Shown piece by piece: positions 18,344 through 29,206 of a stretch of 64,000 nucleotides of DNA; position 1 is the first letter of the stretch; every line of letters starts with the position of its first letter. Source of the stretch: Ancylobacter crimeensis (GTDB lineage: Bacteria; Pseudomonadota; Alphaproteobacteria; Rhizobiales; Xanthobacteraceae). The notes under the pieces were generated by a model. That model saw only the letters and a list, made by a program, of their open reading frames with translations, was not told where the DNA came from and did not search any database. The position numbers were made by a program, and so were the translations under genes. The stretch is from NCBI RefSeq assembly GCF_023016805.1, contig NZ_JALKCH010000001.1, positions 1 to 64,000 of the forward strand. The letters are read 5' to 3'.

Positions 18344-19506
18344 TGTGCGGCTCCGGACGAGGCCGGAGCATCCATGTCGGCGGCGAGGGGATCCGCCGCT
18401 TCCGTCGCGCTCACGGCTGCGCCGGGCTCGGCATTCTGCAGCCCTTCGACGATGAGCCTCTCACCCTCGTTGAGGCCTTCCTCGACGATCCAGTGCCCGT
18501 CGCGCTGGCCGGAGACGCGGATGCGCCGCATGGCGACCATGTCACTGTCGTCCACCACGAAAACGAACTTGCCCTCCCGGTCTTGCTGCACCGCCCCGAA
18601 GGGCACCAGCGCGCGAAGCTTGGGCTTTTCCTCCCGCACCACTACGGTCACGAACTGGCCCGGCACGAGGAGCGAGCGGGGATTGGCGATGAGGACGCGG
18701 ATGGCGAGCGTACCGGTCTGCGGGTCTATCTCGTTGTTGAAGAATTCAATCGTCCCGCGCTGTTGGTAGATCTGGCCGTTCGACAGGCGCAGCGAGGTGG
18801 TGAAGCGTTGGGCAAGCTCCTCCCTGCTGAGCCCGCCGGCCTTCACCTGCAGGTCGAGTATGGTGCGGTCGCTCACCGAGAAGACGACGCGGATCGGGTC
18901 GGTCTGCACCACCCGCGCCAACGTGCCGGAGGACGGGGTAACGAGGCTCCCTTCGGAGAAGGCGCTCATCCCGATGCGGCCGTCGAGCGGAGAGCTGATC
19001 GTCGTGTAGCTGAGATTGAGCTCGGCTTGCCGTACGCGCGCTTCTGCCGATTTTACGTTCGCCCGGGCTCCGTCGAGCGCGGTTTCGCTCTGTTCGAGTG
19101 CCGCCGTGGAGATGGTCTGACGCCCGACGAGGGACTGGTTACGCTGCAATTGACGCTCGGCATCGAGCCGAGCCGCCTGGGCGCTCAACAGGGAGGCCTG
19201 GGCCTCGGTCAGTGCGATCTCGTAAGCGTCCTTCTCGATCGTGAAGAGTTCCTGCCTCTTCGAGACGATATCGCCTTCCCGGAAGTGGCGGGTCTGCAGC
19301 ACGCCTTCGACGCGCGAGAGGATGTCCACCGCGTTGATGGCTTCGACCCGCCCCACGAAATCGGTCTCAGGCGCGACATCCCGCATCTTCACCCGGCTTA
19401 CGCCTAACTGCGGTGCGTCCGCCTGCGCGGCTGGTGCGGCGACCAGAGCGGGCGGAGCCAGGAGAAATGTGGCTGCGATCAGCATACGCAAGGCGATGCA
19501 ATTCAT
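18340..19506 (-). CDS. RND efflux periplasmic adaptor subunit
   Basis: 388 residues of the membrane-fusion protein family (AcrA/MexE type). A Sec signal peptide (hydrophobic residues 8-25) is followed by a lipoyl half-motif [19 protein letters not shown], an alpha-helical hairpin (about 90-160), the second lipoyl half [15 protein letters not shown] and beta-barrel strands. ATG 19506 is chosen because AGGAG precedes it; 19545 adds an unlikely leader. First gene of the pump operon, divergent from the amidohydrolase gene. Confidence 0.93.
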   Translation of the reverse strand: MNCIALRMLIAATFLLAPPALVAAPAAQADAPQLGVSRVKMRDVAPETDFVGRVEAINAVDILSRVEGVLQTRHFREGDIVSKRQELFTIEKDAYEIALTEAQASLLSAQAARLDAERQLQRNQSLVGRQTISTAALEQSETALDGARANVKSAEARVRQAELNLSYTTISSPLDGRIGMSAFSEGSLVTPSSGTLARVVQTDPIRVVFSVSDRTILDLQVKAGGLSREELAQRFTTSLRLSNGQIYQQRGTIEFFNNEIDPQTGTLAIRVLIANPRSLLVPGQFVTVVVREEKPKLRALVPFGAVQQDREGKFVFVVDDSDMVAMRRIRVSGQRDGHWIVEEGLNEGERLIVEGLQNAEPGAAVSATEAADPLAADMDAPASSGAAQ

Positions 19507-19679
19507 GACGACTCCTGCATCGACCACGCGGCACAGCCCGACCATATCATGCCCGGAGGGAGTACGAGGATAATCATCCTCTATTCTCTCTCCCGGCGCG
19601 GTCGCCTTGCGATGGGTTGGCAGGCGTCGCGGTTCGTCCCATCAAGCCGTGCCCGACATGGGTATCTGAAGGAACTGTC

Positions 19680-20960
19680 ATGGATCTCGTCTTGCGTCGC
19701 ATCCGTCTTGATGACGAGAAGCCTCTCATGGATATCGGGATCGCGCACGGGCGCATCGTCGAGATTGCCGGAACCATCGATAAGCAGGCCGAGGAAGAGA
19801 TCGATGCCGGCGGCCGTGCCGCGTTGCCGAGCTTCGTCGAGCCGCACATGCATCTCGAGAAGGCGTTCCTGCATCGGCGCCTGCCGTCGCGGTCGGGAAC
19901 GCTAGAAGAGGCGATCCGCGTCACCGGTGCGCTGAAGGCACGGCAGACACGCGACGACGTTCTGGAGCGTTCCCGTCGCGTGCTGGATATGGCCGTTCTG
20001 AACGGAACGACCTTCATCCGTGCGCATCCCGATGTCGATCCGATCCAGGGGCTGATTGGCGTCGAGACCGCGCTCGCGCTCCGCGATGAGTATCGCGATC
20101 TCATAGACATCCAGATCGTTGCCTTTCCCCAGGAGGGCATTCTGAAGGCGGAAGGCGTGGAGGCCCTTATGGCGGAAGGGCTCGACATGGGGGCCGACGT
20201 TGTGGGTGGCTGCCCCTACAACGAGGCTACCCCCGAGGACACGCGAAGCCATATCGACAGGGTCTTCGCTCTCGCCGGGCAGCGCGACCTGCCGATCGAC
20301 ATGCATGCCGATTTCGCCGATGACGTGAGCGATCCTCGCTACGCGGCCGTTCGCTACATCGCGGAGAAGACCATCGCGACCGGTTACCAGGGCAGGGTGG
20401 CGCTTGGGCATGTCACCAGTCTCGGTGCCCTCGAGCCGGACCAACTCGCGCCGATCATCGATCTTCTTCAGCGTGCCGACATCCATATCGTGACGCTGCC
20501 GGCAACCGACGTGTATCTTGGCGGACGCGGCGATACATCCAATCCGCGCCGCGGCCTTGCGCCGGTGCGCTCACTCTATGAAGCGGGCGTCAATGTCGCC
20601 TATTCGTCGAACAATATCCGCAACGCCTTCACGCCATTCGGCAAGGCCGACCCGTTGCAGATCGGGAACCTTCTGGCCCATCTCGTCCAATTCGGCACGC
20701 CGGAGCATCAGGCCGCGATCATCAGAATGGGCACGCACAACGCCGCGCGGGTGGTGGGCGTCGCAGAGGACTACGGGCTGGAGGTCGGCAGGTGGGCGGA
20801 TATCGTCATCCTCGACACCTACAGCGTAGCCGATGCCTTGCTCGACCTGCCGGCCCGCTCCTGGGTGTTGAAGAGGGGACGCGTCGTCGCAATGAGTTCC
20901 GTGGAGGCGACCATCTGCCGGGACTGCGGGCGGCAGCACGCCATGCGGTTTCGGAGGTAG
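19680..20960 (+). CDS. CodA-like amidohydrolase, atypical active site
   Basis: 426 residues, length and order as in cytosine deaminase-type amidohydrolases. Metal ligands are present: His56 and His58 (EPHMHLEK), His209 (DMHAD) and probably His244 (LGHVTS). The catalytic Glu of CodA's HCDE motif is replaced (HADFADD), and the late metal-binding Asp is replaced by Asn in YSSNNIRNAFTPFG (Asn311). It is therefore probably not cytosine deaminase; related enzymes act on other cyclic or N-substituted amides. AAGGA precedes ATG 19680. It stands alone, so the pathway cannot be inferred. Confidence 0.75.
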   Translation: MDLVLRRIRLDDEKPLMDIGIAHGRIVEIAGTIDKQAEEEIDAGGRAALPSFVEPHMHLEKAFLHRRLPSRSGTLEEAIRVTGALKARQTRDDVLERSRRVLDMAVLNGTTFIRAHPDVDPIQGLIGVETALALRDEYRDLIDIQIVAFPQEGILKAEGVEALMAEGLDMGADVVGGCPYNEATPEDTRSHIDRVFALAGQRDLPIDMHADFADDVSDPRYAAVRYIAEKTIATGYQGRVALGHVTSLGALEPDQLAPIIDLLQRADIHIVTLPATDVYLGGRGDTSNPRRGLAPVRSLYEAGVNVAYSSNNIRNAFTPFGKADPLQIGNLLAHLVQFGTPEHQAAIIRMGTHNAARVVGVAEDYGLEVGRWADIVILDTYSVADALLDLPARSWVLKRGRVVAMSSVEATICRDCGRQHAMRFRR

Positions 20961-21062
20961 AACGACGACAGATAGCTGCCTTGGCGTCGTATAAAATATG
21001 GAAGATGTCACGGCATCTTCTGTTACGATCTTCTTGTTCAGGGCGCTTGGCGAGCGACGGGA

Positions 21063-22439
21063 ATGGTGCTGGAGGATCGCAGGCAGATCGGGAAGACCTT
21101 CCAGCGTGAGGTCATGCTGCCTGTCACCCTGCTTGTGGGACTGATGATCCTTGCGGTCATCGGGACGGTCATCTGGATTGCGCACTGGCAGACCGCCGAT
21201 GTTCAGGCGCGCGAACAGGCACTGGCGGCCAGTGCGATCGCGGAGCGGTTGTCCCTGTTGGAAAAGACCGCTGACGACTACGCGTTCTGGGACGATTCCT
21301 ACGAGCATGCCGGACGCGACGACAGCGAATGGGTCGACGCCAATGTCGCGAAACCCGTAGCCCAGAAATATGGCTTCCGGCTGATCGCGGTCGTCGATGA
21401 AAAGGGCCGCGCCACGTTCGGTGCCCGCGACGACACGAGATTCAACGGCCCTATGGGGCAGGTGCTGACAGGCGGCTTCGAGCAACTCCTCACCCAACTC
21501 GCACCGGCTACGGGCAAGGTCACGACGTCCGGCGTGCTGATGCTTGGTGCCGATCCGGCCCTGGCCGCGGTTTCCCGGATTCGTCCATTCGAATCCAAGC
21601 CTGCCGCGGATGATGCCGTCCGGCAGCGTTTTCTCGTCTTCGTCGATGCGCTGAACCCGCCCCAGCTTGCCGCGATTTCGCGCGCCTATCTGCTACCCGA
21701 CCTCCACGTCGCGGCACAGGCCTCTGCGGATACGTCGCTGAAGCTGGATACGGTCGACGGCGGCAAGCCTGTCCTCCTCGCCTGGCGCGCGGCTGACCCG
21801 GGCGGCGAGATGTTGCACAGCCTCCTGCCCATTCTGCTGCTGCTGCTCATCACCTTCGGCGCATTGACCGTCTATGTGTTGCGGCAGGGGCGGGATGCCG
21901 CCGTCCGGCTACGGGAGAGCGAGGAGCGGGCGCTGCGTGATCCACTCACCGGGCTTCCCAACCGCGTGATGCTTCACGCCCGCGCCGAGGAGCTGATGGC
22001 CGGGTCGTCGAAAGCCGGATTCGCCCTTGCCTATCTCGATCTCGACGGGTTCAAGCAGGTCAATGACGAGTTCGGTCATGACATGGGCGACGAGGTTCTG
22101 AAGCAGTCGACCCGACGTATCGCCGCGGCCATTCGCGACGAGGATCTGCTCGCCCGGCTCGGCGGCGACGAATTCGCCGTGATCTTCCCCGATCTCACCG
22201 ACTTCGCCGTGCTCCGGCAGATCACCGAGCGGATCATCGACGCGGTGAACGATCCGATCGTCGCGGGAGGGGCGGCGTTGCGGGTCGGCATCACCATCGG
22301 CGTCGCGCTCTATCCCTTTGATGCCACGAGCACTCTGGAGTTGGTCAAGGCTGCCGATGCCGCGCTGTACCGTGCCAAGCGCAACAGCAAGGGCACGGTG
22401 CAGTTCATCTCCGGCGCGCAGAGCGGTGCCCGCAACTAG
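21063..22439 (+). CDS. CHASE4-like sensor diguanylate cyclase
   Basis: 458 residues. TM1 is at about 17-38. A periplasmic CHASE4-type sensor (around KTADDYAFWDDSYE) follows, then TM2 at about 255-275 and a GGDEF domain. The active-site GGDEF is at residues 367-371 and the product-inhibition I-site RDED at 358-361, so it should make c-di-GMP with feedback control. No EAL domain is present. The signal sensed is unknown. Confidence 0.92.
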   Translation: MVLEDRRQIGKTFQREVMLPVTLLVGLMILAVIGTVIWIAHWQTADVQAREQALAASAIAERLSLLEKTADDYAFWDDSYEHAGRDDSEWVDANVAKPVAQKYGFRLIAVVDEKGRATFGARDDTRFNGPMGQVLTGGFEQLLTQLAPATGKVTTSGVLMLGADPALAAVSRIRPFESKPAADDAVRQRFLVFVDALNPPQLAAISRAYLLPDLHVAAQASADTSLKLDTVDGGKPVLLAWRAADPGGEMLHSLLPILLLLLITFGALTVYVLRQGRDAAVRLRESEERALRDPLTGLPNRVMLHARAEELMAGSSKAGFALAYLDLDGFKQVNDEFGHDMGDEVLKQSTRRIAAAIRDEDLLARLGGDEFAVIFPDLTDFAVLRQITERIIDAVNDPIVAGGAALRVGITIGVALYPFDATSTLELVKAADAALYRAKRNSKGTVQFISGAQSGARN

Positions 22440-22483
22440 GCCGAACGACGCCTGGGTGTTCCTGCCGAATGAAGGAGCCCAGC

Positions 22484-22869
22484 ATGGCTTCGCATGTGGC
22501 CGAGGATCAGTTGCAGGTCTTTGCCTTCCTGGCCGATCCGAAAACCCATGGCGGCGTCGATGTCGTGCGGATTGATACGCACGGCGCTGCCGTCTTCTTG
22601 GCCGGAGCCGACGTTTACAAGGTCAGGCGCGGTGAGCTTTCCTTTCATGGATTTCTCCACGCTGGAGGGGCGTCGGGTCGCCTGTGAGAGGGAGCCGAGA
22701 TTAACCGCCGCTCAGCGCCCGGCATAGACCTCGGCGACGCGCTGATCGTGACAGGAGCCAGGGGGCTGGCGCTCGGCGGTTCAGGGAAGTGGTGGACTAC
22801 GCCATGCACCTGCGTCGTTTCGACGAAAGCGCGATCCTTTTTCGTGGCGGAGCAAGGTTGATCGAATAA
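22484..22869 (+). pseudogene. Decayed APH-like kinase/AAA ATPase gene
   Basis: The pieces match the N-terminus of the bifunctional aminoglycoside-phosphotransferase-like/ATP-binding protein family. Frame 1 gives QVFAFLADPKTHGG and RIDTHGAAVFLAG; a second frame gives VSFPFMDFSTLEGRRVACERE; a third gives INRRSAPG and GLALGGSG; a last frame gives DYAMHLRRFDESAIL before a stop at 22867. At least three frameshifts occur in 390 bp, and about 400 downstream residues are absent. GAAGGAG still precedes ATG 22484. Confidence 0.7.
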
Positions 22870-23023
22870 TTCTATCAATCTCAGGTCTTGCCTTGCAATA
22901 TTACCGCCCACTTATCCGCAGGAGAGGGCGTATCGGGATCACGGGCGGCAAAAAGCCGTCCAAGTGTCTTAAACATCGCCGTAAACATGTTAATCAGGGC
23001 ATGGCTCCCGTGGACGGAAGCCC

Positions 23024-26000
23024 GTGAAAGTGAGCTTGAACATGCGTGCGGCAGACCCGGCCAGGGTGTTTCCGGGATCGAGCGAACTTGCCGGTCGCGT
23101 GCGGGATTTTCGCTGGGACGAGACCAGCCTCGGACCCATCGCGCAGTGGCCTGCGGCCGTTCGTTCCGTCGTCGCGATGATGCTGCTCTCGCCGTTGCCT
23201 ATCGTTACCCTATGGGGCGAGGACGGCGTCATGATCTATAATGATGCCTATTCCGTCTTCGCCGGCGAAAGGCATCCGCGTCTGCTCGGCTCCCGGGTGC
23301 GTGAGGGCTGGCCCGAGGTTGCGGACTTCAACGACAATGTCGTGCGTACTGTTTTCGGCCGTGGGGAAACGCTGTCCTACGAGAACCAGCAGCTTTATCT
23401 CGACCGCGGTCGTGGCCCCGAGCCGGTCTGGCTCAATCTCGATTATTCGCCTGTCGTCGACGAGGAGGGGCACCCGCTCGGGGTTATCGCCATTGTGGTG
23501 GAGACCACCGAAAAGGTGTTCGCCAATCGCCAGTTCGAAGAGGAGCGGCAGCGGCTGGAGCAGATGTACCAGCAGTCGGCTTCCTTCATGGCATTGCTCG
23601 AGGGGCCGGCGCACCGCTTCAAGCTGGTAAATCCTGCTTACCGCGAATTGATCGGCGGCCGCGACGTCGTCGGCCAGACCGTCGCCGACGCGCTGCCGGA
23701 GGCCGTCGCGCAGGGTTATGTCGACATTCTTGATGAGGTGTTCCGCGGCGGTCGACCTTATCGCTCCTATCAATCCGCCTTCGATCTCGATGTTGCGGGT
23801 ATCGGTACCCAGCGGCGCTATGTGGACTTCATCTATCAGCCGATCGTCGATCTCGGCGGGCACGTCACCAGCATCTTCGTCAATGGCATCGACGTTACCG
23901 ACGGCGTGGCCGTACAGGAGGCCCTGCGCGCGAGCGAGGCTCAGTTCCGGACCTTTGCCCAAGTCCTGCCGAATCAGGCGTGGGCGGCGTCAGCCGATGG
24001 CCTGCTCGACTGGTTCAACGAGCGCGTCAGCGCCTATAGCGGACGCAAGGTCGAGGATCTTCGCGGCAAAGGCTGGCTGACGATCATCCATCCTGAGGAT
24101 CGCGATCGCGCGCAGGCGGAATGGCAGGCGGCGCTGGAAGGCGGCGAATCCTACGAGACCGAGTTCCGCATCCGTCGAGCGGACGGCGCGTATCGCTGGC
24201 ATCTGGTGCGGGCCCTGCCGGTGCGTATTGCGGAGGGTTCCGTCACACGCTGGATCGGAACCAACACCGATATCCACGAGCAGAAGCTGATCGAGGCCGA
24301 AAGCCTGCGCGACCGGGACCGCATCTGGAACCTGTCTCCGGTGCTGAAGGTGGTGGCATCGGGCACGGGACAGGTCACTGCCGTCAATCCGGCCTGGACG
24401 CGGGCGCTTGGCTGGACGGAGGAGGAGACCGTCGGCCGCAACGTGCTCGATTTCGTTGCGGCGGAAAGTCGGGACGCGGCGAATGCACGGCTGGACGAGC
24501 TGCGAAGGTCCGACGTGATGACGCAGTCGGAAAGTGTCCTCCTTGCGAAGGGCGGCACTGTTCGGCGAGTTGCCTGGACCTCGGTTTCGGAAAACGGCGT
24601 GGTCTATGCCTTCGGCCGCGACATCACGGCCGAGACGGAGGCTGCCGCAGCACTGGCGAAGAGCGAGGCGGCTCTTCTTCAGTCGCAGAAGATGGAAGCC
24701 ATCGGCCAGCTCACGGGCGGAATCGCCCATGACTTCAACAATCTTCTGCAGGTCGTCAGCGGAAATCTCCAGCTGCTCGCCGGCGACATCGAAGGGAATA
24801 CCCGTGCCGAGCAGCGGGCGCGCAATGCCATGGAGGGCGTCCATCGTGGTGCCAGGCTGGCGTCCCAGCTTCTCGCCTTCAGCCGCCGCCAGCCTCTGGC
24901 GCCGAAGGTCGTCAATCTCGCGCGGCTGGTGCGAGGGATGGACGAGATCCTGCGCCGCGCCCTTGGCGAGGCAATCGAGGTGGAGACCATCATCAATGGT
25001 GGCCTGTGGAACACCTTTGTCGATCCCGGCAATGTCGAAAATGCGCTTCTGAACCTCGCCATCAACGCCCGCGATGCGATGGACGGGCAGGGCAAGCTGA
25101 CCATCGAGACCGGCAATGCGTATCTCGACGAGCTCTACAGCCGCAGCCACGTCGATGTGGTGCCCGGTCAATATGTGCTGCTGGCGGTGACCGACACCGG
25201 TGCGGGCATGCCGCCGGAGATCATGGCGAAGGTGTTCGATCCCTTCTTCACCACCAAGCCGGAGGGCAAGGGTACGGGCCTCGGGCTTTCCATGGTCTAC
25301 GGCTTCGTGAAGCAGTCGGGCGGCCATGTCGCGATCTACAGCGAGCCCGGCGAAGGCACGACCGTGAAGATCTACCTTCCCCGCTCCACGCGCACCGAGG
25401 ATGAGCGTGTGCTGAGTGATGAAGGGCCGGTGAAGGGCGGCAGCGAGACCATTCTCGTCGTCGAGGATGATCGCGGGGTTCGCGAAACGGTGGTCGAGAC
25501 GCTGCGTGGTCTCGGTTATCGGGTGCTTCAGGCCCCCGATCCGGCGGCGGCGCTGGTCATCGTCGAGAGCGGGGTTGCTCTCGACCTCGTCTTTACCGAC
25601 GTCGTCATGCCCGGACCGATCAAGGCGACGGAACTCGCCCGCGCCGCCGTGGCGCGCCTGCCCGGCGTCAAGGTGCTGTTCACCTCCGGCTATACGGAGA
25701 ACGCCATCGTCCATGCCGGGCGGCTCGACGACGGCGTGGAACTGATCGGCAAGCCCTATACGCGCGAGGCGCTGGCCGGAAAGCTGCGCCAGCTTCTCGG
25801 CAACAGGTCCGCATCCCTGGCGCAGACCGCTCCCACGCCCTCCGTCGCCGAGTCCCTTGCGCTGCCGAAAGGCAACCTGACCGTCCTTATCTGCGAGGAC
25901 GACATGCTCATCCGTTTTGCCATTCTCGACATGCTGGAGGAACTCGGTCATGTCGGGGTCGAGGCTGGCGATGCCCACACCGCGCTAGGCTTTCTCGTCG

Positions 26001-26224
26001 AGCGCAAGGTTGATGTGTTGATGACCGATCTCGGACTGCCGGATATGAGCGGCATCGAACTCGTCCGACGCGCGCGAGAGCTCCATCCGCACCTGCCGGT
26101 CATGTTTGCCACCGGGCAGATGGAGGTCGAGGGTACATCCGAGGACGGAGAGACGGTGATCCTGACAAAGCCATTCGGCACTGGGGAACTTGCCGCCGCG
26201 ATCGGGCGTCTGTCCAACGGCTAG
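23024..26224 (+). CDS. Hybrid sensor histidine kinase, multi-PAS, two receivers
   Basis: 1066 residues, no obvious TM segment, so probably cytosolic. Order: about four PAS-like domains (residues 20-530; the [12 protein letters not shown] and [13 protein letters not shown] stretches are PAS/PAC features), HisKA with His569 in [13 protein letters not shown], HATPase_c ([28 protein letters not shown]), REC1 with Asp859 (FTDVVMPG) and REC2 with Asp1002 (MTDLGLPD). It starts at GTG 23024 or ATG 23042. The architecture is common in soil alphaproteobacteria; the partner and input are unknown. Confidence 0.92.
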   Translation: MKVSLNMRAADPARVFPGSSELAGRVRDFRWDETSLGPIAQWPAAVRSVVAMMLLSPLPIVTLWGEDGVMIYNDAYSVFAGERHPRLLGSRVREGWPEVADFNDNVVRTVFGRGETLSYENQQLYLDRGRGPEPVWLNLDYSPVVDEEGHPLGVIAIVVETTEKVFANRQFEEERQRLEQMYQQSASFMALLEGPAHRFKLVNPAYRELIGGRDVVGQTVADALPEAVAQGYVDILDEVFRGGRPYRSYQSAFDLDVAGIGTQRRYVDFIYQPIVDLGGHVTSIFVNGIDVTDGVAVQEALRASEAQFRTFAQVLPNQAWAASADGLLDWFNERVSAYSGRKVEDLRGKGWLTIIHPEDRDRAQAEWQAALEGGESYETEFRIRRADGAYRWHLVRALPVRIAEGSVTRWIGTNTDIHEQKLIEAESLRDRDRIWNLSPVLKVVASGTGQVTAVNPAWTRALGWTEEETVGRNVLDFVAAESRDAANARLDELRRSDVMTQSESVLLAKGGTVRRVAWTSVSENGVVYAFGRDITAETEAAAALAKSEAALLQSQKMEAIGQLTGGIAHDFNNLLQVVSGNLQLLAGDIEGNTRAEQRARNAMEGVHRGARLASQLLAFSRRQPLAPKVVNLARLVRGMDEILRRALGEAIEVETIINGGLWNTFVDPGNVENALLNLAINARDAMDGQGKLTIETGNAYLDELYSRSHVDVVPGQYVLLAVTDTGAGMPPEIMAKVFDPFFTTKPEGKGTGLGLSMVYGFVKQSGGHVAIYSEPGEGTTVKIYLPRSTRTEDERVLSDEGPVKGGSETILVVEDDRGVRETVVETLRGLGYRVLQAPDPAAALVIVESGVALDLVFTDVVMPGPIKATELARAAVARLPGVKVLFTSGYTENAIVHAGRLDDGVELIGKPYTREALAGKLRQLLGNRSASLAQTAPTPSVAESLALPKGNLTVLICEDDMLIRFAILDMLEELGHVGVEAGDAHTALGFLVERKVDVLMTDLGLPDMSGIELVRRARELHPHLPVMFATGQMEVEGTSEDGETVILTKPFGTGELAAAIGRLSNG

Positions 26225-26233
26225 AGCCTCCGT

Positions 26234-27124
26234 TCACCCTCGCCGACTCCATCCGACGAAGAGGCGCTCGATCACGCGCACGCCGCATTCGAAGGCGAAG
26301 GCGACGGCCGCGATCACCAGAATGCCGGCGATCACCACGTCGGTTGCAAGGAAGTTCGCCGCCGACTGGATCATGAAGCCCACGCCGCGCGTGGCCGCCA
26401 CCAGTTCGGAAGCGACGAGGGTCGACCATCCGGCGCCAAGCGCGATGCGCGTGCCGGTGAGGATGGAGGGCAGGGTGGATGGAAAGACCACATGCCGGAA
26501 CAGCTGCACCCGGCTTGCGCCCAGTGCGCGAGCGATATTGAGCCGGTTGCGGTCCACGCCTTCCATGCCCGCCGCGGTCGCGATCACGATGGGCGGCAGC
26601 ATGGCGAGGGCGATGACCAGCACCTTGGCCGCCTCCCCGATGCCGGCCCAGATGATGATCAGCGGGAGATAGGCAAGGGGCGGGATCGGCCGCAGGAACT
26701 CGATGACAGGATCGAGGACGCCGCGTCCGATGGGGCTGCTCCCGATCGCGAAGCCGGCCGGTATCCCCAGAACCAGCGCCGCGCCAAGGGCCGCAAAGAC
26801 CCGCAGCAGGCTTGCTCCGAGGTGCTGGGCGAGGGTGCCGTCGACAAAGCCTTCGGTGGCAAGCCTGCCGAGCCGCGCAACCACGATCTCCGGTGAGGGA
26901 AGGAAGAGTGGAGCGACGGCACCGCTTGCGGTTACCGCCCACCACAGGACGAGAAAGCCCGCGATGGTGGCCAATGAGATCCAGAGCTGCGCGGAGGGTC
27001 CGGCGCCGGTGATTGCGGCTGCCTCCGTCCTGTGCGGGCGAGCATCGTCCACACCGGCGGGAATGCCCTCGGCCGGCACGATGAAGGGTAGGGCGGCGTC
27101 GGGAACGGGTACGGCCACGGTCAT
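26234..27124 (-). CDS. tauC: TauC-like sulfonate ABC permease
   Basis: 296 residues with about six TM helices and the coupling loop EGVDRNRLNIARALGASR. The motifs PSPEIVVARL, FLRPIPPLAYLPLIIIW and ALGAGWSTLVASELVAATRG are typical of the TauC/SsuC permease group. It overlaps the ATPase gene start-to-stop by 4 bp. It works with the upstream ATPase and SBP to import taurine or another sulfonate; the exact substrate is inferred from the SBP. Confidence 0.88.
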   Translation of the reverse strand: MTVAVPVPDAALPFIVPAEGIPAGVDDARPHRTEAAAITGAGPSAQLWISLATIAGFLVLWWAVTASGAVAPLFLPSPEIVVARLGRLATEGFVDGTLAQHLGASLLRVFAALGAALVLGIPAGFAIGSSPIGRGVLDPVIEFLRPIPPLAYLPLIIIWAGIGEAAKVLVIALAMLPPIVIATAAGMEGVDRNRLNIARALGASRVQLFRHVVFPSTLPSILTGTRIALGAGWSTLVASELVAATRGVGFMIQSAANFLATDVVIAGILVIAAVAFAFECGVRVIERLFVGWSRRG

Positions 27125-27900
27125 CGTTCGGCTCCGGCAAAGAAGAGGTCGTGCAACTCCTCGCGGGCTGCGGCGAAGGCTGGGGTGGATTTGATGCGAC
27201 CGCCGATCCGCTCCTCGACCGCGCGGCGACCGAAGGAAAGCGGCTTGTCGAGCAGCACGCGCCCGGGCTGGCCGCCGAGAACGATCAGACGCGAACCGAG
27301 ATAGAGCGCTTCATCCAGCCCGTGCGTCACGAAAAGGACGGTCTTTCCGGTACGTGCCCACACCTCGAGCACCAGATCCTGCATCTGCTCGCGAGTCAGC
27401 GCGTCGAGGGCGCCGAGTGGTTCGTCCATCAGCAGGATGTCCGGGTCGGCGATGAGCGCGCGGGCAAGGCTCACCCGCTGGCGCTGGCCACCGGACAACT
27501 GCCAGATGGCGTGGTCGCCCTTATCCTCCAACCCGACCAGCCGAAGCGCCTCATCGGCACGTTCGCGCCGCTCCTGCCGGGAGATGCCGCGCAGTTTCAG
27601 GCCGAAGCCGACATTTTCACGGGCATCGAGCCAAGGATAGAGCGCATCGGTCTGCAGGACGACGCCGCGATCGGGACCGGGACCGCTCACCGGCCGATCA
27701 TCGACCCATACTTCCCCGGAAGAGGGTTTCAGAAATCCGGCTATCACATTGAGAAGGGTGGACTTCCCACATCCCGACGCACCGAGGATCACCACGAATT
27801 CGCCCGCGGGAATGCGCAGGTTGATGTCCTCAAGCACCGCCGTCTCGCCGCCGCGCGGCTGCGCAAAGCCTATGGCGAGCCGAAACACGTTCAGCTTCAT
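27121..27900 (-). CDS. tauB: TauB-like sulfonate ABC ATPase
   Basis: 259 residues: Walker A GASGCGKST, Q-loop LQTDALYPW, signature LSGGQRQR, Walker B ILLMDEPLGALD and switch His in VTHGLDEAL. It closely follows the nitrate/sulfonate/taurine ATPase pattern. Second gene of the tauABC-like operon, separated from the SBP gene by 114 bp that holds a strong hairpin. Confidence 0.9.
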   Translation of the reverse strand: MKLNVFRLAIGFAQPRGGETAVLEDINLRIPAGEFVVILGASGCGKSTLLNVIAGFLKPSSGEVWVDDRPVSGPGPDRGVVLQTDALYPWLDARENVGFGLKLRGISRQERRERADEALRLVGLEDKGDHAIWQLSGGQRQRVSLARALIADPDILLMDEPLGALDALTREQMQDLVLEVWARTGKTVLFVTHGLDEALYLGSRLIVLGGQPGRVLLDKPLSFGRRAVEERIGGRIKSTPAFAAAREELHDLFFAGAER

Positions 27901-27926
27901 GGCACTGTTCCTCGAACGGGGAAAAT

Positions 27927-27952
27927 GCCCGGCGTTCCTTGGAACGCCGGGC
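27927..27952 (-). terminator. Hairpin between tauA and tauB
   Basis: GCCCGGCGTTCC and its perfect reverse complement are separated by only two bases, so a long stem forms in the tauA-tauB gap. On the minus strand it is followed by ATTTTCC, a weak T run. It may be a partial terminator or an mRNA-stabilising hairpin that keeps the SBP transcript in excess. Confidence 0.5.
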
Positions 27953-28014
27953 CAAGGGACACCGCGGGGTCCTGCCAGGGTCGCAGTGCTCGGGAACGGG
28001 TGGATCGTGTTCGG

Positions 28015-29019
28015 TCAGTCGAGTTTGGCGGCCTGCTCGGCGGGCACGCGGCTGACATAGGCGCTGTAGTCGTTCAGCACCGCGTCGATGCGACCCTGCT
28101 CCTTGAGAAAGCCCGCCGTTGCAACCAGCGCCCTCGCCGTGCCGCCGCCCAGCAGCTTGTCGGAAAGCTGTTCATCCAGAAGCGGGTAGGCGTTGCCCTT
28201 GAGAAGTTCCGGAATCTCCTCCGCCTTGGCGCCGGTCAGCCGGGCGATGGCCGCGACCTCCGGGGATCCGGTCGTCCATGCGGCGCCGCTCTTTGCGTAA
28301 TCGGCGTAGGACGAGGCGGTGACGCGGACGAATTCGGCGACGATCTCCGGGTGTTTCTCGGCGTAATCCTTGCGCACGATCCAGGCGTCGAAGGTCGGCG
28401 CGCCCCATGTCGCGACCTCGGCGGAAGAGGTGAGGACCTTGCCCGTCTCCTTGATCTTGCCGAGTGCCGGATCCCAGACATAGGCCGCGTCGATGTCGCC
28501 GCGGGCAAAGGCGGCGGCGATCTCGGGCGGGCGCAGATTGAGGATCTCGACACTCTTGGGATCGACGCCCCAATGCTTCAGCGCCGCCAGCAGCGAGTAA
28601 TGGCCGGTGGAGACGAAGGGCACGGCGATCTTCTTGCCCTTGAAGTCGGCCGGCTTCTCGATGCCCGAGCCGTTGCGCACCACCAACGCTTCGGCATTGC
28701 CGAGCAGGGCGGCGACGTAGATCGTCTCGATCGGAACCTCGCGGCTCGCCGCCGCCGCCAGCGGGCTGGAGCCCACATAGCCGATCTGGATGGCCCCGGA
28801 GGCGATGGCGGCGATGACATCGGCACCGGAATCGAATTTCCGCCAGTCGATGCTGGAGCGGGTCGCCTTTTCATAGGCGCCGTCGGCTTGGGCCACCTTC
28901 GCCGGATCAGCGCCGGTCTGGTAGCCGATCACGAGATCGGCGGCGTAGGCGGGAAAAGCCGCGAAAAGGCCGAGCGCGGCCGTGGCGGCGAGAAGGCCGC
29001 GGCGGGACAGGATGGACAT
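28015..29019 (-). CDS. tauA: TauA-like sulfonate-binding protein
   Basis: 334 residues. The signal peptide (MSILSRRGLLAATAALGL, ending AYA) directs export. The mature part starts DLVIGYQTGADP, and IQIGYVGSSPLAAAASR and AAYVWDPALGKIKETGKVL are typical of taurine-binding proteins. ATG 29019 gives the proper signal peptide; the longer reading does not. The operon has no tauD (taurine dioxygenase), so desulfonation must be encoded elsewhere or the ligand is another sulfonate. Confidence 0.88.
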   Translation of the reverse strand: MSILSRRGLLAATAALGLFAAFPAYAADLVIGYQTGADPAKVAQADGAYEKATRSSIDWRKFDSGADVIAAIASGAIQIGYVGSSPLAAAASREVPIETIYVAALLGNAEALVVRNGSGIEKPADFKGKKIAVPFVSTGHYSLLAALKHWGVDPKSVEILNLRPPEIAAAFARGDIDAAYVWDPALGKIKETGKVLTSSAEVATWGAPTFDAWIVRKDYAEKHPEIVAEFVRVTASSYADYAKSGAAWTTGSPEVAAIARLTGAKAEEIPELLKGNAYPLLDEQLSDKLLGGGTARALVATAGFLKEQGRIDAVLNDYSAYVSRVPAEQAAKLD

Positions 29020-29206
29020 GGTGAATCCAAAGATGGGCCGTCGAGTGCGCAGATGCGCCTCGCAGGGCATTGAAACAAATGGTGAAATCTTAGCGTCGTC
29101 AGCCGCGGCGTCGACAGGTCCAGGTCATTTGCGCCCCCTTGGCGTCCTTTGCGGGACGGACGCCGGCAGGCTCGCAGGATGCGCAGCGGCGGCGTCGATG
29201 AGCATG

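Noticed and set aside
23990-25978. 662-codon frame antisense to the hybrid kinase
   Set aside because: The sense strand has continuous PAS, HisKA, ATPase and REC motifs.
27151-29073. 640-codon frame antisense to tauABC
   Set aside because: Mirrors three well-supported ABC genes; composition is the antisense of real codons.
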